Below, one piece after another: positions 57,602-64,000 of a stretch of 64,000 nt of DNA (the first letter of the stretch is position 1; every line of letters begins with the position of its first letter). This DNA comes from Diatrype stigma (Eukaryota; Ascomycota; Sordariomycetes; Xylariales; Diatrypaceae). Location: assembly GCA_022225965.2 (NCBI GenBank), contig JAKJXP020000121.1, positions 1-64,000 of the forward strand, in the 5' to 3' direction. Under the pieces are notes generated by a model. The model had not been told where the DNA came from. It did no database searches and saw only the letters and a list, made by a program, of their open reading frames with translations. Both the position numbers and the translations under genes were made by a program.

Positions 57602-60142
57602 ATGACATCGATGCCAGGATATGGCGTGGGCAGCGGAAATTATGGCGCAGGCGGCGTACGGGAGCCTGGTGCAAGGAGGAAGAGATTTGCTGCTATGGCC
57701 GGGAGTGTGTATAGAGCGGGCGCCACGGCTGTGAACGAGATCAAAGAATCCTATAATCAGACGAGATCGGGCCAGATCGATGCGGCCGAGACGTCCAAGA
57801 TCACCATCCCCGGGTCTTTTCCTGATGTGGCCATCGTCACAAAAGGCAATGAACAGATGGTTCTATTTCCTTCGTACGCAAAGAGACACGTCAGGGGCCA
57901 GGCGCGCGAGTTTGAAGCCCCCGCTGGGCCGCCACATGCCTCAACTATGAACATGAGCGACCATGAATATTGGCAGCAAGAGTGGTCGCGGCACGAAGAC
58001 GAGAAGGCCATTATCGATGTCGATATCCGGGGTTGGATATACAATCCCCAGAGGGGTCCAATCACGCGCCGTAATCGTATGATGATTGGTCTGGCGAGGC
58101 AGCTCAGTGGTATTCCCGCTCCTAATACCCAACAGGGTGACCAAACATCAACGGCGGAGGCTTCGTTCTCTTCCACACATCAGCAGCATGAAGAGGAGCG
58201 GGAGCAGCAGAGTATTGCGCAGAGGGCTAAAGAGATCGAGGAAAAGGGAGAGGCCGAGGAAGAAGCAGCGCAAAGGGGAAGCTATAGCGAGCCTGCCTAT
58301 GGTGGTCAAGAAGGTACTGCAGGCGGACGCGGGAGTAGGGGTATGTTACCTCCTTCTGCGCCGTCGAGTCCCAAGCTGCCGCCTGCGAGGGCGAACACCG
58401 CGGGAGGCACCCAACTTAGCGAGACTGACTTAGTTATTGCCAACGCTAACCTCATGGCTCGCATTGCGCCGTTCATGACAACACCCCTCGTTCAAGTTCC
58501 GATCACATTGTTCTTCTACAATGATGTACAATCGCAATCTCGCACCGTAATGACGAACGATTCGGGGCATTTTATTACGAGGGCGGCCCTCGACTTTGTT
58601 CCCACACACGTACGAGTGTTAGCCAATGAGGATATATCCTGTACGGAGCCCATTCAAATCATTGAACCCAAGGGAATCAGCCTGATCAGCGACATTGATG
58701 ACACAATTAAGCACTCGAACATATTGATGGGTGCAAAAGAGATATTTCGTAATACCTTCATACGTGATCTCAACGACATGGCCGTCGGCGGGGTTACGGA
58801 TTGGTATAGCTCTCTTTATGACATGGGTGTTAAGATACATTATTGTTCGAATAGCCCATGGCAGCTATACCCGGTGCTGGCTACTTTTCTCAAGCGTGCA
58901 AATCTACCACCCGGTTCGCTACATTTGAAGCAATACAGCGGTATGCTTCAGGGCATCTTCGAGCCCGTTGCGGAACGAAAGAAGGGCACACTAGAGAAGA
59001 TCATGCGGGACTTCCCGGAGAGAAAGTTTCTACTTGTCGGTGACAGCGGGGAGGCTGATCTAGAAGTTTATACGGAGCTGGCCATCGCAAATCCCGGACG
59101 TATCGTTGCTTTGTTCATCCGAGATGTTACAACACCTGAACAGAGAGGATATTTTGATTCCGGTTTTAATGCCCAAGAACCAACGCCCCAGCGGAAGCAA
59201 ACATACCGCTCCGAACGGGAACAAAAACCTAGCTCTACCGGTGAGCCTGCCAAAAGACCAGCATTGCCTCCCAGATTATCACAGAAAGACGTGAACGCCT
59301 CGGGGTCCCTAATGGGAGATCTGATAGACCTATCAGAGGAACCCGAAATTGACCCATCACGGCGGCCCTCCGAGGCTACCCAGAGTCATACAACCAACCC
59401 AATGTCACAAAGTGGGGATTCGCTGTCCAGAAAACCGCCGCCCAGGCCATCCAAACCGACGTCTCTACGGAGCTCTCCCGCCGTCCCGGTCCTTACCACT
59501 GAAGAACCCGGCGAACTCACCGAGCGGAAGAAGCCCCCTCCCCCGCCCGCAGCCCGGAAGCCGACGCCCTCGCCGAGCAGCCGGTCCAGCCGATCCTCCA
59601 CGCCTTCCAGCAGCAGTCAGCAGCAGCAACTGACATCCATGAGATCGGAGTCGTCGCTCCCCACCGTTGCTAGGAACGGACCTAGGACGACGACAACGTT
59701 CGCGCCTCCGCCCCCGCCGCCCCGAAGGCGAGGGACTCCCTCGAGCGTCAGGAGCGCCAGCCCGCGCCTCACGGCTGCGAATGCAAACCGCCGCCGGACC
59801 AACCCGGACCCCACCGACTCGTCAGCCGACCTTGACTTAGATCCGCTGACGCTAGGCGGCGCTGCTACAGCTTCTTCCCCCTCCGCCGGGGTTGGGGGAC
59901 GGCAGCAGCAGCAGCAACAGCAGCAACAGCAGCAGGGCACGACGATGGGCAGTGGACCCGTTGATAGGAGGTTGGATCTGTGGCGGCGCCGCTTGGAGCG
60001 CGCGCATGATACACTCGATCAGCGGGGTATCAAGCTGTATACATGGAGGCGCGGCGACGAGGTCGTCGCCGAGGCGGTGGGCATCGTCAGGGAGGAACTG
60101 AGGGCTATGGGGGTTAGGCCCGAGGTATCGAGGAAGGGGTAG
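57602..60142 (+). CDS. App1-like phosphatidate phosphatase (DUF2183) with proline-rich/polyQ tail
   Basis: From the first in-frame ATG the protein has 846 residues and no intron. After REPGARRKRFAAMAGSVYRA and an acidic Gln/Glu-rich region comes the conserved phosphatase domain. It includes GISLISDIDDTIKHSNIL with the catalytic DxDxT motif (about 364), GGVTDWYSSLYDMGVKIHYCS, SNSPWQLYPVLATF and FLLVGDSGEADLEVY. App1 in yeast is a Mg-dependent phosphatidate phosphatase of cortical actin patches, linked to endocytosis. The tail has several proline-rich SH3-type ligands (KPPPRPSKPTS, KKPPPPPAARKP, APPPPPPRRRG) and a poly-Gln tract (CAG/CAA, about 59901-59935). Both fit recruitment by actin-patch SH3 proteins. 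The start is the uncertain part (see the preceding region). Confidence 0.88.
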   Translation: MTSMPGYGVGSGNYGAGGVREPGARRKRFAAMAGSVYRAGATAVNEIKESYNQTRSGQIDAAETSKITIPGSFPDVAIVTKGNEQMVLFPSYAKRHVRGQAREFEAPAGPPHASTMNMSDHEYWQQEWSRHEDEKAIIDVDIRGWIYNPQRGPITRRNRMMIGLARQLSGIPAPNTQQGDQTSTAEASFSSTHQQHEEEREQQSIAQRAKEIEEKGEAEEEAAQRGSYSEPAYGGQEGTAGGRGSRGMLPPSAPSSPKLPPARANTAGGTQLSETDLVIANANLMARIAPFMTTPLVQVPITLFFYNDVQSQSRTVMTNDSGHFITRAALDFVPTHVRVLANEDISCTEPIQIIEPKGISLISDIDDTIKHSNILMGAKEIFRNTFIRDLNDMAVGGVTDWYSSLYDMGVKIHYCSNSPWQLYPVLATFLKRANLPPGSLHLKQYSGMLQGIFEPVAERKKGTLEKIMRDFPERKFLLVGDSGEADLEVYTELAIANPGRIVALFIRDVTTPEQRGYFDSGFNAQEPTPQRKQTYRSEREQKPSSTGEPAKRPALPPRLSQKDVNASGSLMGDLIDLSEEPEIDPSRRPSEATQSHTTNPMSQSGDSLSRKPPPRPSKPTSLRSSPAVPVLTTEEPGELTERKKPPPPPAARKPTPSPSSRSSRSSTPSSSSQQQQLTSMRSESSLPTVARNGPRTTTTFAPPPPPPRRRGTPSSVRSASPRLTAANANRRRTNPDPTDSSADLDLDPLTLGGAATASSPSAGVGGRQQQQQQQQQQQGTTMGSGPVDRRLDLWRRRLERAHDTLDQRGIKLYTWRRGDEVVAEAVGIVREELRAMGVRPEVSRKG
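59901..59935 (+). repeat. CAG/CAA repeat coding poly-Gln
   Basis: A run of about 11-12 glutamine codons, mixed CAG and CAA, inside the tail of the App1-like protein; likely length-variable between strains. Confidence 0.85.
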
Positions 60143-62766
60143 ATAGGTCGGAGTATGATTGATGCACCTGCGTGCGTGCGTGCCTCCCTGCCTGCTGTCT
60201 GCTTTGACCGAGGTCGTTTTTAGGTTGGACCTAGCCAGCGAGGCTAGCTCGCAAAGAATGCATGAAACTGAACAACATATCCGGGGCTAGGAAGAGTTGG
60301 GAAGGTGTGTTATAAAGCATACATATAGTATATACTGTTATCGCTGGCTCGGCTGCCTATGGTTGTAGTCAGTTCCTAGTGTAGGATATCATTACATCGC
60401 CCTGAATACGAGATCGAAGCTTTCATTCTCCTTCCTATTCATACGACCGGGCGGGGTATATGCTGTGCTTTACGATGACAAACGTGATGACCAACGTCGA
60501 ACTTCTATCGAACGTGATCGAACTACGTCGATAACGACATTTCAGACTGGACCCAGAGCCTCCTGTTCCACCAGAGCCTCCTGCACCAGGCATCCGCTCG
60601 TGTCTGTGGAGACTGTCAGATGGCGGGACGGTATGGGATCCGAACAAGACTACCAAATGATTACCGACCGAGGCCGTAAAACTGGAGTGAAGAACGGATG
60701 ATTGCACCGATAGTTTCGGTAACGTCCGTGGACGTCAGATCGTTGGTGTACCTATATCCCACGCACGCATTGCGCACGTATTGAGGGCATTTCGCTGTCT
60801 CATCTCATTCATATGCACATAATTAGGTATATTCTCTAGGCGTGATCGTGACACTGCTGACGCGGTCCATTTGACCTCAACCCCCCAAAATAGTCTTGCT
60901 GCGTTTCATAAACGGGAGCTTTTCGTCGTCCACGCCGGGTGACCTGATTGATACCCTGACTCATCGTTCGTTGTTCGGTATGAACTCAGTCAGTCGGTAA
61001 CAGCGGCACCTCATGGCAAGTGGTGAGGGAGGCGGCGCGATGGGAAACAGTTTCGCACGAAGCGCACACGTCATGCCATGCTGCTGGTTCACTAAGAATA
61101 GGTGCTGTACATACGATCTGGCCAGCACGAATAGTTTGAAGGCTCGGCCGGACAGCCGAACGAAGCATGATGATTATGCTCAGTTACGAACATACTACCT
61201 CACCTATGTATTTGAGGCTGGCCCCCTTACCTATTAGCCCTTTATTGCGCTCTGAAACCTGAATCCTCGCGTACGTACAACAATACCAACGGGAATACGG
61301 CGCATCGGGCCTGCTCTCGTTAACATGACACATCGAAGGGCCGGGGCCCTGGATTGGAGGCGAAGCTTCAGGATCCTTTGCTATAGTAGGCGGTCTTTCG
61401 ACTGAGATTGAAACACCTCGTTTGAGATTGGGATCTAACGTCCAACTACACTACCGAGGGACTACGAAGGGACTACGCAGCGATGGTGTTTCCGACTATT
61501 GGTGGAGCCCGACGCTTGCGTGATCCGATAGGCGGCGGCGATCGCCCTTTATCGTCTTATCCAGCGAAATATACGTGGGGGCAAGGGGGGCGATCCATGG
61601 CCCGTTTGGATCTGATACACTTGCCAGACCCCGGGCATTGATGGCCTTGATCGCCCTGGGAACTGCTGGGTTGCCTGACGATGGCTATTATCAAGGTTAT
61701 GGGTTGTATGGGAATGCGGAGTGTTGTTTCGTTGATCACGGCTATTGCGATTGCGAAAGATTGTGTTTGAAAGAGGTGATCGATGCAGCGAAGGTGCGCC
61801 TGTCCACCGGCATAGCATCATATAGCAAGCGCAGGACCCTATTGGCAATAGATACGGGCCGAGTTGATGCTGCCTTCCAAATCGTGCATCGTGCATCGTG
61901 CAACGGGGTAGGGAAGGAAGTCGAATACGGGCTTCTCCGTCCGGGCTGTGATTTGTAAATAAACCTCGTCCATTCATCGCCTCCCCCAACGGGCTGGAGG
62001 CCGGAGAGTTGTTGGCAAGCGTTGGACGGCTGCGGCGCTCGCTAGTTATCAGTGATCGTCGCCTGGAAAGCTGTGATAGCTCAGTGTCGCCGCCCGCCGT
62101 GCCGGCACTCGAGTCAAGCTGCCTATTCAGGGACCGATCATTACTCCTAGCACATTAGCATAGCCGCCCAGCCACCCAATGGCAACATCGAACTTCCACA
62201 TCGCATGAATCCAGTACCAACTGCCGTGTTCAAGGTACCCTGCGCCAAACACCGCAGTCCGTACGTACGTACGTACGAGGGAAGAGTACATACGTTCAAC
62301 TCGCTGCACATTGTAGGAAGTTTATCTGCATTGTACGAAGTAGTTTACCTGCGTACCGTAGTTAGTTGCTGCTGCTAGTCAGCCTGTCATGTCAATCCCC
62401 AATCCGCCGCTCGACTTTCCGTGTCGGTAGCCTGCCTCGGCCTACATCATAATAGTCAGGAGCCTATGACACAGCCCGTTCGGCCGGCCCCTTTCCCTCA
62501 ACTAGCCTAGTGGTGATCGGCACCGTTTGCAAATCCTGGACAGCAACCAGGCCAGCGACCTAGGGACCTAGACCACCTGCCCTAACTAACGCGACGGCCA
62601 AGTCGAGGAAGTCGAAACGTCTCAAAACAAGCAATCGCCAAGATACCCCGGACATGCAGAGTGGCAGACGTAGTAACCCAAGGAAAGCTTGTCTCGTTGC
62701 TAAGCTTTCGGGCGTTATCTTGCGAAATGCTTGTGTGTGTGTGCCCGGTCGGCGGGAGCCCCGAGT

Positions 62767-62802
62767 CCAAGAAGACCAAGAAGACCAAGAAGACCAAGAA
62801 GG
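62767..62802. repeat. 9-bp tandem repeat, four units
   Basis: CCAAGAAGA repeated four times, with one change in the last unit. Confidence 0.85.
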
Positions 62803-63427
62803 ATTCCGAAGAATAAGCCTTCAAAGTCTTGGGTTTCCCCATCCCCACCTTCTCCATCAGGTTTAGGAGGTGCATGGCCGAACGCAGAGATAGATGGACA
62901 TGCATTATTGCCTACATGGCGAATTGGTTCACCGTGGCTGGCTGGCTCGCCGGAGATAGGTCGATCATCTCTCCCACCGGCGCATAGGTAGGCAGCTGAA
63001 GCATGTGAAGTTCTTTACCCTACATAGGAAACGTCAAGTTGATTAGCTTGGGGGCTAATCCATGTGGAATGCAACGTCGTGTTACTCGCACGCCCATCCC
63101 AGTCCCCCCACACCAATCCGCCCCTCCAGCTAGTTCAGGCACGGCACACAGGGGGGGTTTATTACGGGGGAGGGTGCTGGCCGAGGGCCGTGATAGGCCT
63201 CATGCCTTGTGGTATAGCTGTGAGGGGGGTGGGTGTTAGAAGCCCAGTTGAGAAGGTGGTCCCTGGGCTAGTTGGTTAGACGTTGCTCCGACCTGTCTTT
63301 TGAAGTAATTGGTCCTGTTGCTAGATGATATCGCAGCGCATGATGTGATCGTAGGGTGTTCCCTTCTCCCCTTTTGCCCCTTTCGGACGTACTCCCAACA
63401 TGGTGATGCGTCGGTCACTTAGATCTT

Positions 63428-63435
63428 TATAAATA
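63428..63435 (+). promoter_or_regulatory. TATA box of the aspartic protease gene
   Basis: TATAAATA, 188 bp before the ATG at 63623, followed by a CT-rich leader. Confidence 0.6.
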
Positions 63436-63622
63436 TGATCCTCTTCCCCCCCCTCAAACCAAACTCACGATGCCCTCTATCCCTATCCCTCTGTGTCTTC
63501 AGCCCCTTCTCACAGCGGTTGTCTCCTAATAGCCAACAACCCCTCCTCGCCCACACTCACTCTCGTTGCTGTCATCTAGTCACAGCCAGACAAAAAAGAA
63601 AAAAATCAGAAGCATTTTCACC

Positions 63623-64000
63623 ATGCCTTCCCTCACCCAGACCCTCCTGCTGGCCAGCGCGGCCTTCTCCCTGGGCACGGCCACGCCCATCGCCCCCCGG
63701 GAGAAGAACAGCTTCACGGTGCATCAGGTGCGCAACCCGACCTACGTGCGCAACGGCGCGCGCGCCATGGCCAAGGCCTACCGCAAGTTCGGCAAGCCCG
63801 TGCCGGAGAACGTGATGGCGGCGCTGGCCAACAGCACCCTCGAGAAGCGGGCTGGTTCCGAGCAGGGCAGCGCCGTGACGACCCCGGAGCCCGACGATGT
63901 CGAGTACCTGACGCCCGTGGAGATCGGCACGCCGGCGCAGACGCTCAACCTGGACTTCGACACGGGCTCGGCCGACCTGTGGGTCTTCAGCAGCGAGCTG
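63623..64000 (+). CDS. Secreted pepsin-type aspartic protease, 5' part (cut by window end)
   Basis: The first 126 residues are present. A signal peptide (MPSLTQTLLLASAAFSLGTA) leads into a propeptide with FTVHQVRNPTYVRNGARAM and GKPVPENV, ending at a Lys-Arg site (LEKR) around residue 74 that a Kex2-type protease would cut. The mature part begins AGSEQGSAVTTPEPDD and continues EYLTPVEIGTPAQTLNLDFD with the first catalytic motif DTGSADLWVF. This is the layout of endothiapepsin/aspergillopepsin-type secreted acid proteases. The second active-site motif lies beyond the window. Confidence 0.92.
   Translation, partial: MPSLTQTLLLASAAFSLGTATPIAPREKNSFTVHQVRNPTYVRNGARAMAKAYRKFGKPVPENVMAALANSTLEKRAGSEQGSAVTTPEPDDVEYLTPVEIGTPAQTLNLDFDTGSADLWVFSSEL

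Larger units (their letters stand above)
60143..63622. other. Intergenic region of about 3.5 kb
   Basis: No gene is supported. It contains a 9-bp tandem repeat CCAAGAAGA (62767-62802, four units), a GTAC repeat (about 62261-62276) and, at the right end, the promoter of the aspartic protease. Frames around 61560-61960 are open on both strands but have no convincing start or composition. Confidence 0.5.

Noticed and set aside
61549..61989. Overlapping open frames on both strands in the 3' intergenic region
   Set aside because: Composition is not protein-like, and the starts are not ATG or lack context.
1..64000. CRISPR array, prophage or bacterial operon signals
   Set aside because: The DNA is eukaryotic with introns; the tandem repeats found are short, unspaced arrays without unique spacers.

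Overview
The window is nuclear DNA of a filamentous ascomycete (Pezizomycotina, most likely a Sordariomycete). Its genes are GC-rich and broken by short introns of about 45-280 bp with GTRAGT-type donors, CTRAC branch points and AG acceptors. The products are fungal (C2H2 regulator with a fungal-specific regulatory domain, DUF1996 protein, DRS1 helicase, pepsin-like protease), and the intergenic DNA is long and carries MITEs. All exon models below were built by eye from splice signals and reading frame. No RNA evidence or database search was available. || Positions 1-20.8 kb look like an extracellular-siderophore locus: an FAD/NAD(P)H oxidoreductase (1213-2909 +), a SidF-like hydroxyornithine acyltransferase (3404-4872 -), an unrecognised disordered protein (7354-9036 -), a SidI-like acyl-CoA ligase (10055-11969 -), a MirB-type MFS siderophore importer (13005-15090 -) and a SitT-like full ABC transporter (16580-20797 +). 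Nine copies of ATCWGATAA, the recognition sequence of the fungal iron-responsive GATA repressors (SreA/SRE/Urbs1), lie in the intergenic parts of this segment, and only one (inside a coding exon) in the remaining 48 kb. This suggests one iron regulon. The NRPS and the SidH-type hydratase that fusarinine or coprogen synthesis would also need are not in the window. A 400-bp hAT-type MITE sits between two of the iron motifs upstream of the acyltransferase. || Positions 20.8-30.2 kb hold a zinc alcohol dehydrogenase (23113-24814 +) and a large C2H2 / fungal-specific regulator (26350-30203 -). || Positions 30.2-49.2 kb are gene-poor. About 11.4 kb hold no convincing gene. Then come a 65-residue Cys-containing protein (41655-41852 +), a second MITE (42153-42425), a small family of tandem paralogues with no recognised domain (43965-44439, 46064-46485 and a truncated copy 46861-47084, all +), a 199-residue basic protein (47616-48282 -) and an intron-containing or degenerate tRNA-type Pol III gene (49053-49181 -). 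|| Positions 50.3-64 kb are ordinary housekeeping and secretory genes: ribosome-biogenesis helicase DRS1 (50272-52691 +), a secreted DUF1996 protein (54746-56082 +), an App1-like phosphatidate phosphatase (57602-60142 +) and the 5' part of a secreted pepsin-type aspartic protease (63623 to the window end, +). || The points most worth following up are the SRE-motif regulon and its interruption by the MITE, and the unrecognised paralogue family with its shared intron position and shared promoter motif.
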